64,000 bases of DNA from Lysobacter sp. cf310 (lineage in GTDB: Bacteria > Pseudomonadota > Gammaproteobacteria > Xanthomonadales > Xanthomonadaceae), in the NCBI RefSeq assembly GCF_900114355.1, contig NZ_FOSS01000002.1, positions 868,545 to 932,544 of the forward strand, written 5' to 3'. The notes beneath the pieces are model-generated. The model saw nothing but the letters and a program-made list of their open reading frames with translations, made no database searches and was not told where the DNA came from. Position 1 is the stretch's first letter. Each line of letters opens with the position of its first letter. A program made the translations under genes and the position numbers. Positions 8,681-17,615 of this stretch are shown one piece after another.

Positions 8681-9460
8681 ATGACACGTCGACTGTCGCT
8701 TTTATCCATCATTTGCACGTCTTTATTACTCACCTCGGCCAGCGTCGCCGCCGAGCTGCCGCACTGGGGCTACGAACACGGCACCGTCGACTGGGGCGAC
8801 CTGCATCCCAGCTACGCGCTGTGCTCCTCCGGCACGCGCCAATCGCCGATCGACGTGATCCGCGCCAACGCGCGCGTCATGAGCCTGCCCAGCCTGACCT
8901 TCAATTACTCGACCTCCGCCAACGTCACGGTCGTCAACGCCGGCCACACCATCCGCACCGACATGCCGGCCGGCAATACGCTGAGCGTCGCAGGCCGGAC
9001 CTACAAGTTGGACCAGTTCCACGTCCACACGCCCAGCGAGAACTACATCGACGGCGAGCAGTACCCGCTGGAGCTGCACTTCGTGCATACCGCCACCGAC
9101 GGTTCGGGCGCGATCGCGGTGGTGGGCGTGCTGTTCGACGAGGGCGCGCGCGATCCGCAGCTGGACAAGATCATCGCCGCGATGCCCGCGCACGAAGGCC
9201 AGTCGGCACCGGCGCGGGCGCTGAACCTGCGCGCCCTGATCCCGAGCGGACGCAGTTATCGCTTCAGCGGCTCCCTGACCACGCCGGACTGCCGCGAGAA
9301 CCTCGCCTGGCATGTGATGGGCAGGGTTCGTACCGCCAGCCTGAGCCAGCTGGCCGCGTTCTCGGCGCGCTTCAGCGGACCCGAGTTTCCGCAGGGCAAC
9401 CGCCGTCCCGTGCAACCCCTGAACGGCCGCCCCGTCAGCACCGAGGCCGGCGGCGACTGA
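8681..9460 (+). CDS. periplasmic alpha-carbonic anhydrase
   Basis: A 259-residue protein with a signal peptide (to about residue 24). It carries the alpha-carbonic anhydrase landmarks in order: WGY near the mature N-terminus, RQSPIDV, the zinc histidines in QFHVHTPSEN and LELHFVH, and SLTTPDCRENLAW near the C-terminus. It reversibly hydrates CO2 outside the inner membrane; the family of bacterial periplasmic enzymes is normally 220-260 residues. The last motif has Cys where many enzymes have Pro (TPPC), a mild variation. The start at 8681 follows GGAGCCC at the right spacing. Confidence 0.93.
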   Translation: MTRRLSLLSIICTSLLLTSASVAAELPHWGYEHGTVDWGDLHPSYALCSSGTRQSPIDVIRANARVMSLPSLTFNYSTSANVTVVNAGHTIRTDMPAGNTLSVAGRTYKLDQFHVHTPSENYIDGEQYPLELHFVHTATDGSGAIAVVGVLFDEGARDPQLDKIIAAMPAHEGQSAPARALNLRALIPSGRSYRFSGSLTTPDCRENLAWHVMGRVRTASLSQLAAFSARFSGPEFPQGNRRPVQPLNGRPVSTEAGGD

Positions 9461-9539
9461 GCGCGCGCGGCCGCGGCTTTACCCTGCGCGGCGGTGCTGA
9501 AACAATCGGGCGCATCCGCACTACCGTCGGGGAGGACGG

Positions 9540-11012
9540 ATGCGCTCGAATCTCAGCTGGTGGCTGGCGTTGCTGATGACGCCCGGCCTGTCGTCCTGCG
9601 GCGAACCCGACGCGGGCGCGCCCGTCGCCGACGGCGCGGGCGCCCGCGTGGCTTTCGCCGACCCCGCCGCCAGCCGGGTCAGCGTCGAACGCGGGCCCTT
9701 GCCGGCCCGCTATTCCGCGGCGCTGCCGTCCACGGCCGCGGACATGCAAGGCTGGTGGGAAGACCGCGACCGCTTTCCGCCGATCATGCACGCCAGCGAC
9801 GGCATCGCCAGCGGCGACGCCGGCTGGATGGCACGCCTGCGCCGCAGCGCCGACGAGGTGCCGGCCGCGGACGTCGCGGCCTGGACCGAACAGTGGCAGC
9901 AGCGCCTGCGCTATCGCGTTTCGACGCCGGCGTTCTGCACGGCCGCGCGCGCGATCGCCGCCGAGCCCGACTCGACCTTGCGCCGCACCCTGATGCCGGC
10001 CTTCGCCGAGGGCTGCGCCGGCCCCGCGGACAGCGCCGCCGTGCTGCGAGCGGACACGCCGGACGCCGCGGTGCTGGCGTACTACGACGAACGCGATCAG
10101 GTCTCCGAACGCCCGCCCTTCCATCCTCGCCTGGAACGCAGCGCGCGCGCCGCGATACTGGGCGAGGACGAGGCGCTCGCACGTAAGGCGGCCTTCGTGC
10201 TGGCGGAGCTGCAGCAAGCCGACGCCACGGCGACGCTGGAACGGCTGCACGCGCAGATCCGCGACCAGGAGCGCGCCGACGAAGTCGCTATGGCCTTCGC
10301 GCACGCCGCCAACGGCGCCGGCCAGACCCAGTTGCAGGCAGCCTGCGCGCGTCGCGTCGACGATCCGGTGTGCACCGCGCTGCGCAAGCCGCGCACCCCG
10401 CCGGCGCCGGACGAGGCCTCGGCGCCCAAGCCCGCCGCCCTGGCCCAGGTGCGCGCGCGCATCGATCAATTGCAGGGTTTAGGCTTCGTGCGCGCCGGCG
10501 AGGTCGATCCGACTCAGGTCGAGGGCGCGGATGCGGAGGCGGTGCTGCAAGCGGCCGGTTACGCGCACTGGTTCGATGTCGAGACCGGCCAGTTCCCGAA
10601 CGCGCACGACAGCCTGCTGCGCGAACTCGCCGCGCTGGTGCGGCCGTCGCTGAACGGGGTCGTGTTCGAGGAGATCGCGCCCGCGGACGACGAGGGCCCC
10701 TATCAGCTGGTCGCCTACGCCGACGGCATGATCTACCGCACCCGCGCCGAGAACCAGGGCGACTGGTACGACGTCGACGCCGTGCTGCGCCTGCTGGACG
10801 CGCTGCTGCAGGCACGCAAATCCCAGGACCGCTACCTGGCGCTGGAGACCGGCGATCAGACCCTGATCGTGGTCGGCGGGCCGCGCGCCGCGATCGACGC
10901 AGCGCTGCGGCAGAAGCTGCTCACGCCGGGCGACCCGGCCGAGGCCGAGCGCGCGGGGAAGGCGTTCGAGACGCAGGTGCTGCAGCAGTTGCGCAGCAAA
11001 TCCGGTAACTGA
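9540..11012 (+). CDS. hypothetical lipoprotein
   Basis: A 490-residue protein that I do not recognise. The N-terminus looks like a lipoprotein signal (hydrophobic WWLALLMTPGLSSC with the cysteine at about 20), so it is probably anchored to a membrane. The first 260 residues are alpha-helical and rich in alanine and arginine, and include short helix pairs that could be HEAT-like; this is only an impression. A proline-rich linker (about 278-292) precedes a more ordered C-terminal half with AGYAHWFDVETGQFPNAHDSLLREL and a final domain with beta strands (GDQTLIVVGGPRAAID). It faces the convergent MATE gene with a shared terminator between. Confidence 0.7.
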   Translation: MRSNLSWWLALLMTPGLSSCGEPDAGAPVADGAGARVAFADPAASRVSVERGPLPARYSAALPSTAADMQGWWEDRDRFPPIMHASDGIASGDAGWMARLRRSADEVPAADVAAWTEQWQQRLRYRVSTPAFCTAARAIAAEPDSTLRRTLMPAFAEGCAGPADSAAVLRADTPDAAVLAYYDERDQVSERPPFHPRLERSARAAILGEDEALARKAAFVLAELQQADATATLERLHAQIRDQERADEVAMAFAHAANGAGQTQLQAACARRVDDPVCTALRKPRTPPAPDEASAPKPAALAQVRARIDQLQGLGFVRAGEVDPTQVEGADAEAVLQAAGYAHWFDVETGQFPNAHDSLLRELAALVRPSLNGVVFEEIAPADDEGPYQLVAYADGMIYRTRAENQGDWYDVDAVLRLLDALLQARKSQDRYLALETGDQTLIVVGGPRAAIDAALRQKLLTPGDPAEAERAGKAFETQVLQQLRSKSGN

Positions 11013-11029
11013 AGGCCCGGCGTCGAAAG

Positions 11030-11066
11030 CGCGAACGGCCCGCCAGCGCGGGCCGTTCGCGTTTGC
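11030..11066. terminator. bidirectional terminator
   Basis: CGCGAACGGCCCGC, loop CAGC, GCGGGCCGTTCGCG: a perfect 14-bp stem followed by TTTGCGCTT on the plus strand. It sits between the ends of the lipoprotein gene and the convergent MATE gene and probably serves both. Confidence 0.8.
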
Positions 11067-11073
11067 GCTTCGC

Positions 11074-12513
11074 TCAGACCTGCACCGTCTTCCAGCGCCC
11101 GCGCGTGAACAGCCACAGCGTGAACAGGCCCACCGAGGTCTCCGACACGAACACCGCCCAGAACACGCCGGACTGCTGCCAGTTCAAGCTGATGGCCAGG
11201 AAATAGGACAGCGGGATCTGGATCAGCCAGAAGAACACCACGTTGATCTTGGTCGGAGTCATGGTGTCGCCGGCGCCGTTGAAGGCCTGCACGGTAACCA
11301 TCCACCAGCCGTAGACGAAGAACGAGTAGGACAGGATGCGCAGCCATTCGGCGCCGATCTCGATCACCTTGGCGTCCTGGGTGAAGAAGCCGATCAGCTG
11401 CTGCGGGAACAGAAAGAACAGCACCGACACGATCACCAGATAGGCCATGTTGTACCAGCCGATGCGCCACACCGAAGCCTCGGCGCGCTCGGGCTGCTCG
11501 GCGCCGAGGTTCTGGCCCACCAGCGTCGCCGCCGCGTTGGACATGCCCCAGGCCGGCATCATCGTGAACATCATCAAGCGGATCGCGATGGTGGCGCCGG
11601 CCACCGCCTCGCTGCCGACGCTGGCCAGGATGCGCATCAGGAAGATCCACGAGGTCATCGCCACGATCATCTGGCCGATGCCGCCCAGCGAGGTGCGCAC
11701 CACATGCCAGAGCAGCGATCCGCGCCAGACCAACTGCGCGGCCACGACGCGGATGTGTTTGCCGCCGTGGAACAGTACCCACAACTGGAACGCCACGCCC
11801 GCGCCGCGACCGATGTTGGTGGCGATGGCCGCGCCCTCGATGCCCAGCGCGGGCACCGGGCCCAGGCCGAAGATCAGCAAGGGACACAGCAGGATGTTCA
11901 GGCCGTTGGACAACCACAGCACCCGCATCGCGATGGCTGCGTCGCCGGCGCCGCGGAAGATCGCGTTGATCACGAACAACAGCATGATCACCGCGTTGCC
12001 GCCCAGCATCCATTGGGTGTAGCGGTAGCCGTGCTCGATGCTCCAGGCATCGGCGCCCATCAGCCGCAGCAGATCCTGGGCATAGACGATGCCGAGTATG
12101 GCCGGCAGCACCGACACCAGCACGGCGACGAAGATCGCCTGCACCGCGGTCACCGCCGCGTCCTCGCGCTTGCCCTCGCCGATGCGGCGCGCGACCAGCG
12201 CGGTCACCGCCATCGCCAGGCCCATCGCGACCGCGTACAGCAGGAACAGATAGCTTTCGGTCAGGCCCACCGTCGCCACCGCGGACGGGCCGAGCTTGGC
12301 GACGAAGAAGATGTCGACCACCGCGAAGGTCGACTCCAGCACCAGCTCCAGCACCATCGGCACCGCCAACAGGAACACCGCGCGTCGCAGCGGGATCTTG
12401 GTGTAATCGGCGTTGGTGCCGCGCACGGCTTCGCGTATCTCGCTCCACAGCGAGCCGGTGGGCACATGCGGGGCGGTATCGGACTCGGGGACGGTGGGGG
12501 TTTGCTGACTCAT
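11074..12513 (-). CDS. MATE family efflux transporter
   Basis: A 479-residue inner-membrane protein with about twelve hydrophobic helices in the two-lobed MATE layout. Recognisable segments include LAVPMVLELVLESTFAVVDIFFVAKLGPSAVATVGLTES near the N-terminus, and the second-lobe equivalent beginning GIGQMIVAMTSWIFLMRILASVG. These transporters export cationic or aromatic compounds in exchange for H+ or Na+. In Lysobacter this may be a route for self-made antibiotics, but nothing here links it to a biosynthetic cluster. The start MSQQTPT at 12513 is one of the few candidates and leaves a soluble N-terminal tail of about 35 residues. Confidence 0.92.
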   Translation of the reverse strand: MSQQTPTVPESDTAPHVPTGSLWSEIREAVRGTNADYTKIPLRRAVFLLAVPMVLELVLESTFAVVDIFFVAKLGPSAVATVGLTESYLFLLYAVAMGLAMAVTALVARRIGEGKREDAAVTAVQAIFVAVLVSVLPAILGIVYAQDLLRLMGADAWSIEHGYRYTQWMLGGNAVIMLLFVINAIFRGAGDAAIAMRVLWLSNGLNILLCPLLIFGLGPVPALGIEGAAIATNIGRGAGVAFQLWVLFHGGKHIRVVAAQLVWRGSLLWHVVRTSLGGIGQMIVAMTSWIFLMRILASVGSEAVAGATIAIRLMMFTMMPAWGMSNAAATLVGQNLGAEQPERAEASVWRIGWYNMAYLVIVSVLFFLFPQQLIGFFTQDAKVIEIGAEWLRILSYSFFVYGWWMVTVQAFNGAGDTMTPTKINVVFFWLIQIPLSYFLAISLNWQQSGVFWAVFVSETSVGLFTLWLFTRGRWKTVQV

Positions 12514-13055
12514 CGGGACCTATCCATGCGCTGGAGGGACGGGAGTACGGCGGAGGCCGTCGTACCGGATACGGGTACGACGAACCAGGGGCGGCGAATT
12601 CGACATGCGCAGGCCGATCCGTCGCTGGCCGCCCTCAGGCCCGGCCAACCGCCCCGCGCATCCTGCCGCGCGGCCGTCTCACCGGTTGGGACGGCCGCCC
12701 TATTCAGCCATGTTGCGCGCGATACCGAAACTGTCGGAAAGCTTGAAACGTCGCGCCGCACCGCGCCCTTCGCTATGCGCGTACCGACTGTCGGGGCGTC
12801 GCAGCCGAGGCCGGCGCATCGCCTGACGGATGCGCCCGGCTCGATCCGGTCGCGTTCATCGGCATCGAGTGCAAAAAAACCTGCCGCGCCAAGAGGATGG
12901 CCGCGAAATTCTCGCGCCCCGGTGATCCGCACCGCGCGCTGAACGAGGGTGCATACACCGGCTCCACCGAGAAACCGGTATGCACGCGATGTCGATCCCG
13001 GCCCCGCTCGTTCGTCGGACACAGTGAGGGCTACACCTCGCCTAGGAGACTACCC
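12514..13055. other. long divergent intergenic region with one hairpin
   Basis: 542 bases between the divergent MATE and AHSA1-like genes. No open frame in it has a credible protein. The one clear structure is a hairpin at 12949-12985 in which GTGCATACACCGG can pair with CCGGTATGCAC (two-base bulge), just upstream of the AHSA1-like start; it could be an operator or part of a leader. The region must hold both promoters, but I see no strong -35/-10 pair. Confidence 0.5.
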
Positions 13056-13499
13056 ATGACCGGCACCGTCCGTTTGCACCGCGTTTTCACCGCCCCCGCC
13101 GAGCGCGTCTATCGCGCGTTCCTCGACGCCGCCGCCCTGTCCAAGTGGCTGCCGCCCGACGGCTTCACCTGCACCGTGCACGAGCTGGACGCGCGCGTCG
13201 GCGGCAAGTACCGCATGAGCTTCACCAATTTCTCGAACGATCAGGGCCACAGCTTCGGCGGCACCTACCTGGAGCTGGTGCCGAACGAACGCATCGTCCA
13301 CGACGATCGCTTCGACGCCCCCGAGCTGCCCGGCACCATGGTCACCACCATCAGCTTGCGCAGCGTGTCCTGCGGCACCGAGCTGCAGGTGGTGCAGGAA
13401 GGCATCCCCGACGCGATCCCGCCGGAGCAGTGCTATCTGGGCTGGCAGGAATCGCTGACCCTGCTGGAGCGCCTGATCGAACCGACGATACCGGGCTGA
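13056..13499 (+). CDS. SRPBCC / AHSA1-like protein
   Basis: A 147-residue single-domain protein of the START/SRPBCC (activator of Hsp90 ATPase homologue 1-like) superfamily. Typical segments are VFTAPAERVYRAFLDAAALSKWLPP at the start, GGKYRMSF in the middle, and the C-terminal helix GWQESLTLLERLIE. These proteins form a helix-grip cavity for a small hydrophobic ligand; the ligand is unknown. It is preceded by TAGGAGACTACCC, a clear ribosome site, and followed by a terminator. Confidence 0.88.
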   Translation: MTGTVRLHRVFTAPAERVYRAFLDAAALSKWLPPDGFTCTVHELDARVGGKYRMSFTNFSNDQGHSFGGTYLELVPNERIVHDDRFDAPELPGTMVTTISLRSVSCGTELQVVQEGIPDAIPPEQCYLGWQESLTLLERLIEPTIPG

Positions 13500-13523
13500 T
13501 CGCGGCCGCCCAGCGCGAACGAA

Positions 13524-13549
13524 GACGGCCCGAACACGGGCCGTCGATT
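13524..13549 (+). terminator. terminator-like hairpin after the AHSA1-like gene
   Basis: GACGGCCCG, loop AACA, CGGGCCGTC, followed by GATTCG. A nine-base perfect stem with only a weak T-stretch, 24 bases after the stop. Confidence 0.6.
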
Positions 13550-13574
13550 CGCTCGCTGCTCCCCCGCAAGCCCT

Positions 13575-13672
13575 GTAGGAGCGGCGCAAGCCGCGACCGC
13601 GCCAACCCAACTGCGGCGAAACTGACGCCGTGCGCGGTTACCCCGCGGTTGCGGCTCGCGCCGCGCCCACCA
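13575..13672. repeat. interspersed palindrome pair (GGAGCGGCGCAAGCCGCGA type)
   Basis: A copy of the family-wide repeat reads GTAGGAGCGGCGCAAGCC at 13575, with a degenerate inverted mate at about 13645-13672 (GGTTGCGGCTCGCGCCGCGC). The core folds as GCGGC-GCAA-GCCGC, a hairpin with a GNRA loop. It sits between the AHSA1-like gene and the end of hutU. Confidence 0.75.
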
Positions 13673-13705
13673 GAGGCAGCCGCGATATCCGCGGCTGCCG
13701 CAGGC

Positions 13706-15376
13706 TCACAGCATCGGCAGCTTCAGGCCCTGCTCCTTCGCGCAGGCCTGGGCGATCTCGTAACCCGCATCGGCATGGCGCATCACGCCGGTACCCGGGT
13801 CGTTCCACAGCACGCGCGCGATGCGCTGGTCGGCGGCTTCGCTGCCGTCGCAGACGATGACCACGCCGGAGTGTTGCGAATAGCCCATGCCGACGCCGCC
13901 GCCGTGGTGCAGCGAGACCCAGGTCGCGCCGCCGGCCACGTTGAGCATGGCGTTGAGCAGCGGCCAATCGCTGACCGCATCGCTGCCGTCCTTCATCGCC
14001 TCGGTCTCGCGGTTGGGCGAGGCCACGCTGCCGCTGTCGAGATGATCGCGGCCGATCACAACCGGCGCCTTGAGCTCCCCGTTGCGGACCATCTCGTTGA
14101 AGGCCAGGCCGAGCTTGTGGCGCAGGCCCAGACCGACCCAGCAGATGCGCGCCGGCAGGCCCTGGAAGCTGATGCGTTCCTTGGCCATGTCCAGCCAACG
14201 GTGCAGGTGCGCGTCGTCGGCGATGATTTCCTTGACCTTGGCGTCGGTCTTGTAGATGTCCTCCGGATCGCCGCTGAGCGCGACCCAGCGGAACGGGCCG
14301 ACGCCGCGGCAGAACAGCGGTCGCACGTAGGCCGGCACGAAGCCTGGGAAATCGAACGCGTTTTCGCAACCCACGTCCTGGGCCATCTGGCGGATGTTGT
14401 TGCCGTAGTCGAAGGTCGGGATGCCCTGGCGCTGGAACGCGAGCATCGCCTCCACGTGCACGCGCATCGACCGCTTGGCCGCGTCGCGCACGCCTTCGGG
14501 ATCGGTCTTCTGCGCGGCCAGCCACTGCTCGACGCTCCAGCCGATCGGCAGGTAGCCGTGGACCGGATCGTGGGCGCTGGTCTGGTCGGTGACCGCGTCC
14601 GGGCGCACGCCGCGGCGCACCAGCTCGGGCAGCACTTCGGCGGCATTGCCCAGCAGCGCGATCGAACGCGCCTCGCCGGCGGTGGTGTACTTGGCGATGC
14701 GCGCCAGCGCGTCGTCCAGGTCGCTGGCCTGCTCGTCGACGTAGCGGGTGCGCAGGCGCATGTCGATGCTGCTCTGCTTGCATTCGATGTTCAGCGAACA
14801 GGCACCGGCCAGCGACGCCGCCAACGGCTGCGCGCCACCCATGCCGCCCAGGCCCGCGGTCAGGATCCACTTGCCCTTGAGGTCGCCGCCGTAGTGCTGG
14901 CGGCCCATCTCGACGAAGGTTTCGTAGGTGCCCTGGACGATGCCCTGCGAGCCGATGTAGATCCAGCTGCCGGCGGTCATCTGGCCGTACATCATCAAGC
15001 CCTTCTTATCGAGCTCGTTGAAGTGCTCCCAGGTCGCCCAGTGCGGGACCAGGTTGGAATTGGCCAGCAGCACGCGCGGCGCGTCGGCATGGGTCGGGAA
15101 CACGCCGACCGGCTTGCCCGACTGGATCAGCAGGGTTTCGTTGTCCTCCAGCTCGCGCAGCGTTTTCAGGATCGCGTCGAACGAGGGCCAGTCGCGCGCG
15201 GCGCGGCCGATGCCGCCATAGACCACCAGCTCGGCCGGGTTCTCGGCCACTTCCGGATCCAGGTTGTTCTGGATCATGCGGTAGGCCGCCTCGCTCAACC
15301 ACGACTTGCAGGTCTTGTCGCTGCCGCGCGGGGCGCGGATGACGCGGGTGGGATCGTTGCGGCTGGCTGCGGACAT
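13706..15376 (-). CDS. hutU: urocanate hydratase (histidine degradation)
   Basis: A 556-residue protein matching urocanase over its whole length. It converts urocanate to 4-imidazolone-5-propionate in the cytoplasm, with bound NAD+ as electrophile. Visible landmarks: the N-terminal [21 protein letters not shown], the NAD-binding glycine-rich loop [13 protein letters not shown] at about 176-188, the catalytic cysteine in [13 protein letters not shown] at about 410, and [15 protein letters not shown] near 480. The open frame runs far upstream, but the [11 protein letters not shown] start is the family one. hutI and hutF lie about 6.4 kb away and hutH is not in the window, so the pathway is split. 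A TetR regulator diverges from it. Confidence 0.98.
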   Translation of the reverse strand: MSAASRNDPTRVIRAPRGSDKTCKSWLSEAAYRMIQNNLDPEVAENPAELVVYGGIGRAARDWPSFDAILKTLRELEDNETLLIQSGKPVGVFPTHADAPRVLLANSNLVPHWATWEHFNELDKKGLMMYGQMTAGSWIYIGSQGIVQGTYETFVEMGRQHYGGDLKGKWILTAGLGGMGGAQPLAASLAGACSLNIECKQSSIDMRLRTRYVDEQASDLDDALARIAKYTTAGEARSIALLGNAAEVLPELVRRGVRPDAVTDQTSAHDPVHGYLPIGWSVEQWLAAQKTDPEGVRDAAKRSMRVHVEAMLAFQRQGIPTFDYGNNIRQMAQDVGCENAFDFPGFVPAYVRPLFCRGVGPFRWVALSGDPEDIYKTDAKVKEIIADDAHLHRWLDMAKERISFQGLPARICWVGLGLRHKLGLAFNEMVRNGELKAPVVIGRDHLDSGSVASPNRETEAMKDGSDAVSDWPLLNAMLNVAGGATWVSLHHGGGVGMGYSQHSGVVIVCDGSEAADQRIARVLWNDPGTGVMRHADAGYEIAQACAKEQGLKLPML

Positions 15377-15503
15377 GGCGGTTTCCGGCGTTCGAGTGTG
15401 TAGGAAATTATCGCGCCGCGTTCTCAGCGCCCGCCAGCGCGCGCGACGCGAATACGCGCCCGCGCCGGCCGATTTCGCCCCGATTCGCCACGGCCGCGAG
15501 AAA

Positions 15504-15522
15504 ATGTATACGCTGTATACAT
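15504..15522. promoter_or_regulatory. perfect palindromic operator overlapping the TetR start codon
   Basis: ATGTATAC-GCT-GTATACAT, two perfect eight-base arms with a three-base spacer. The right arm ends inside the ATG of the TetR gene at 15521. A dyad of this size is typical of TetR operators, and its position would let the repressor block its own transcription or translation. It lies 128 bases from the hutU start, so joint control of hutU is possible. GntR/HutC-type proteins also bind GTATAC half-sites, which is an alternative. Confidence 0.7.
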
Positions 15523-16102
15523 GAGCGCACCCGCCACCGCCGACCGGATCCTGCGCGCCGCCCGCGCCCTGTTCGAGCGCGACGGCGCCGCCGCGGTCAG
15601 CATGCGCCGGGTCGCCGAGGCGGTCGGGATCACGCCGATGGCGATCTACCGCCACTTCCCCAATCGCGAGGCCCTGCTCAAGCGCATCAGCGACGACAGC
15701 TTCCAGGAGATCGCCCGCCACTGGAGCGCGCGCAAGGAAGGCGGCGACGTGATCGCGCGCCTGTTGGCGATCCAGCGCATCTACCTCGACTATGCGCTCG
15801 CCCATCCGCATCTGTTCGACCACGCCTTCTCGATGCGGCGCGAGGACGCGCGCCGCTATCCCGATGACTTCCGCGCGCGTCGCTCGCCCACGCTGAACGT
15901 GGTCGCCGACGTGGTGATCGAGGCCCAGCAGGCCGGCCTGTTGAAGGCCGGCGATGCCTGGGACATCGCGATGACGCTGTGGGCGCAATCGCATGGTCTG
16001 ATCTCGCTCTACCGCGGCGGCCGCTTCAATTACGACGATCGTCAGTTCCGCGCCTTCTACGAGGCTTCGCTGGGGCGAGTGCTGGATGGGCTCAGGGCTT
16101 GA
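15521..16102 (+). CDS. TetR/AcrR family transcriptional regulator
   Basis: A 193-residue regulator. The N-terminal helix-turn-helix (about 8-55) reads [44 protein letters not shown], the standard TetR form, and is followed by an all-helical ligand and dimer domain. The ligand is unknown. The gene diverges from hutU and a perfect palindrome overlaps its own start codon, so autoregulation is likely and control of hutU is plausible, though hut genes in other bacteria are usually controlled by the GntR-type HutC. The start codon at 15521 is the only sensible one. Confidence 0.92.
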   Translation: MSAPATADRILRAARALFERDGAAAVSMRRVAEAVGITPMAIYRHFPNREALLKRISDDSFQEIARHWSARKEGGDVIARLLAIQRIYLDYALAHPHLFDHAFSMRREDARRYPDDFRARRSPTLNVVADVVIEAQQAGLLKAGDAWDIAMTLWAQSHGLISLYRGGRFNYDDRQFRAFYEASLGRVLDGLRA

Positions 16103-16157
16103 GCGTGGGGAGGAGTCCCTACGAGCCTCGCTCACGCCGACGCCGTTGCGCGGCCGT

Positions 16158-16297
16158 GGGGTAGGAGCGGCGTAAGCCGCGACCGCGCTGCTGCGCCTGC
16201 GACGAAGCTGCCCATTTATCGAGACAGGGGCATCAGCTAACTGCATCGCGCCGGCCACTGTGAGATCACGGTCGCGGCTCACGCCGCTCCTACCCCA
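16158..16297. repeat. inverted pair of interspersed palindromes
   Basis: GGGGTAGGAGCGGCGTAAGC at 16158 and its inverted copy ending TCACGCCGCTCCTACCCC at 16297 enclose about 80 bases. The two copies differ in the loop (GTAA against GTGA when read the same way), and both remain GNRA. There is no gene inside. Confidence 0.85.
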
Positions 16298-16348
16298 AAA
16301 CCAAGTTCGGTCCGAAGCGTGATCGATACTCCGTGCGCCAGATACGAG

Positions 16349-16376
16349 AACGCCCGGTCGGAGCCGGGCGTTTTGG
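16349..16376. terminator. terminator between TetR and the minus-strand small gene
   Basis: AACGCCCGG, loop TCGGAG, CCGGGCGTT then TTGG. Nine-base perfect stem; the T-run is better in the plus direction but it may serve both convergent genes. Confidence 0.65.
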
Positions 16377-16394
16377 TTCGCGACACGCCAAGCG

Positions 16395-16808
16395 TCAGTG
16401 GATCGACGGATCCAACTGGCGCAGCGCCTCGGCGATGTCTGTCTGACCGGTGCGATCGATGTCGTCGCGGGTGTAGACGCGGCCGTTGGCGGCGACGCAG
16501 CCCTTGCGGCCCTTGCCGTTGGTCGCCGAACGGTCGCGGATATGCGTGCCGGTCTGGCGCAGGCAGTTGCGATCGACTTCGGTCTTGGACTTGGTGTCGG
16601 CCTGGGCCTGGGTACCGGAGGTACCGTCGGTACGGAACTGCGTCGACACGTCGGTCCGTGCCGAAGTCGTTTGGCCCGAGGTCGTCTGGGCCGAAGTCGT
16701 TGCGCCCGGGGTCGTGTGGCCGGACGTGGTCTGGGTCGGAGCGGTGGTCTGCGCCGAGGCCGCGAAGGCGCAGGCCGCGAGCAGGCTGGCGAGCAATACA
16801 CGTTTCAT
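16395..16808 (-). CDS. small secreted Thr/Gln-rich protein
   Basis: A 137-residue protein with a clear signal peptide ([19 protein letters not shown], cleaved near residue 20). Residues 20-65 are a low-complexity stretch made of imperfect QTTSG-like repeats, probably disordered and exposed. The C-terminal half is ordered and holds two cysteines, [12 protein letters not shown] and [17 protein letters not shown], which could form a disulfide, and ends in [14 protein letters not shown]. The latter resembles the plug opening of TonB-dependent receptors only superficially. I do not recognise a family of known function. The neighbour on the same strand is also secreted. Confidence 0.75.
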   Translation of the reverse strand: MKRVLLASLLAACAFAASAQTTAPTQTTSGHTTPGATTSAQTTSGQTTSARTDVSTQFRTDGTSGTQAQADTKSKTEVDRNCLRQTGTHIRDRSATNGKGRKGCVAANGRVYTRDDIDRTGQTDIAEALRQLDPSIH

Positions 16809-16918
16809 ACGACACCTCGAACGCGTTGTGGAGATCGACGGCCGTAGCCGCCGTAGGACCACCATACGCCTCCAGGCACGCTAGTCGCGCGCCGCCCCCG
16901 CGCCCGTTTAGGCGCTCG

Positions 16919-17503
16919 TCAGCCTCGCGGGCAGGTCGTACGCCGGGCGTCGCGGAACGCCATCGCCTCGGCCGAGCTCACCGGCCGGCCTTCGACGCCG
17001 TCGTCGAACAAGACCCGCCACACGCCGTCGGGATCGCGGTGCCAGACCGAGTGGAAGCTGCCGATCGAAAAGCGCTGCTTGGCGTCCGGCGCGCGGTCCT
17101 CGAACAAGGACGGTCCGCTGGACCAGGCCACGTCCGCGGCGCCGCCGATGGTCACGCGCGTGGGGTACCACTCCAGCCGCACCGCCTTGCCTTCGATGAT
17201 GCCGGCCCAACGCTCGGCGATGGCCTTGCGGCCGCGTGTCGGTGCGCTGCGGCTGGCGCCGAACGCGGCCCCGGACTGCAGATGTGCCGCGAACGCAGCC
17301 GCATCGTGATCGGCGACCGATTGGGCGAAGCTGAGTTCGCGTGCCCAGACCTCGCATTCCTTGGCGCTGAGCTTGGGCAGCGAGTTCGGCGGCGGCGGAG
17401 GGTTCTCCATTACCACCGGCGCGGGCCCGGTCTGCGCCCAAACCGGCAGCCCTACGGCCAAGGACAGCGCCGCGACGGCGCAACGGACGGCGGTACGGCG
17501 CAT
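16919..17503 (-). CDS. secreted NTF2-like (SnoaL/DUF4440-type) protein
   Basis: A 194-residue protein with a signal peptide ending near VWA-QT (about residue 23), then a proline-rich linker and a cone-shaped NTF2-like domain. The pattern is ELSFAQSVADHDAAAFAAHL, GRKAIAERWAGI, and FHSVWHRDPDGVWRVLFDDG, which is that of DUF4440/SnoaL-like proteins. Members of this fold range from ketosteroid isomerases to ligand binders and toxin-immunity proteins, so the role is open. The start at 17503 puts the signal peptide at the N-terminus; an earlier GTG adds only a basic stretch. Confidence 0.8.
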   Translation of the reverse strand: MRRTAVRCAVAALSLAVGLPVWAQTGPAPVVMENPPPPPNSLPKLSAKECEVWARELSFAQSVADHDAAAFAAHLQSGAAFGASRSAPTRGRKAIAERWAGIIEGKAVRLEWYPTRVTIGGAADVAWSSGPSLFEDRAPDAKQRFSIGSFHSVWHRDPDGVWRVLFDDGVEGRPVSSAEAMAFRDARRTTCPRG

Positions 17504-17615
17504 GGCGACTCTCCGGGCAAAGGGCCAGGCCACTATCGGCACAGGCGCCCGCCGCCGCCAGCGACGGAAGTCATGCCGACGTCTGGGCGCAATCTGCGCC
17601 CGTTATGATCCGGCC

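Noticed and set aside
11074..12513. Natural-product export gene of a biosynthetic cluster
   Set aside because: No polyketide or nonribosomal peptide synthetase genes are in the window. The MATE exporter cannot be tied to one.
13145..15403. Very long plus-strand open frame opposite hutU
   Set aside because: It mirrors hutU in a GC-rich genome, where antisense frames stay open; it has no family features and no start signal. Many other long antisense frames here (for instance 52988-55216 and 55227-57422 opposite the S46 genes) are the same.
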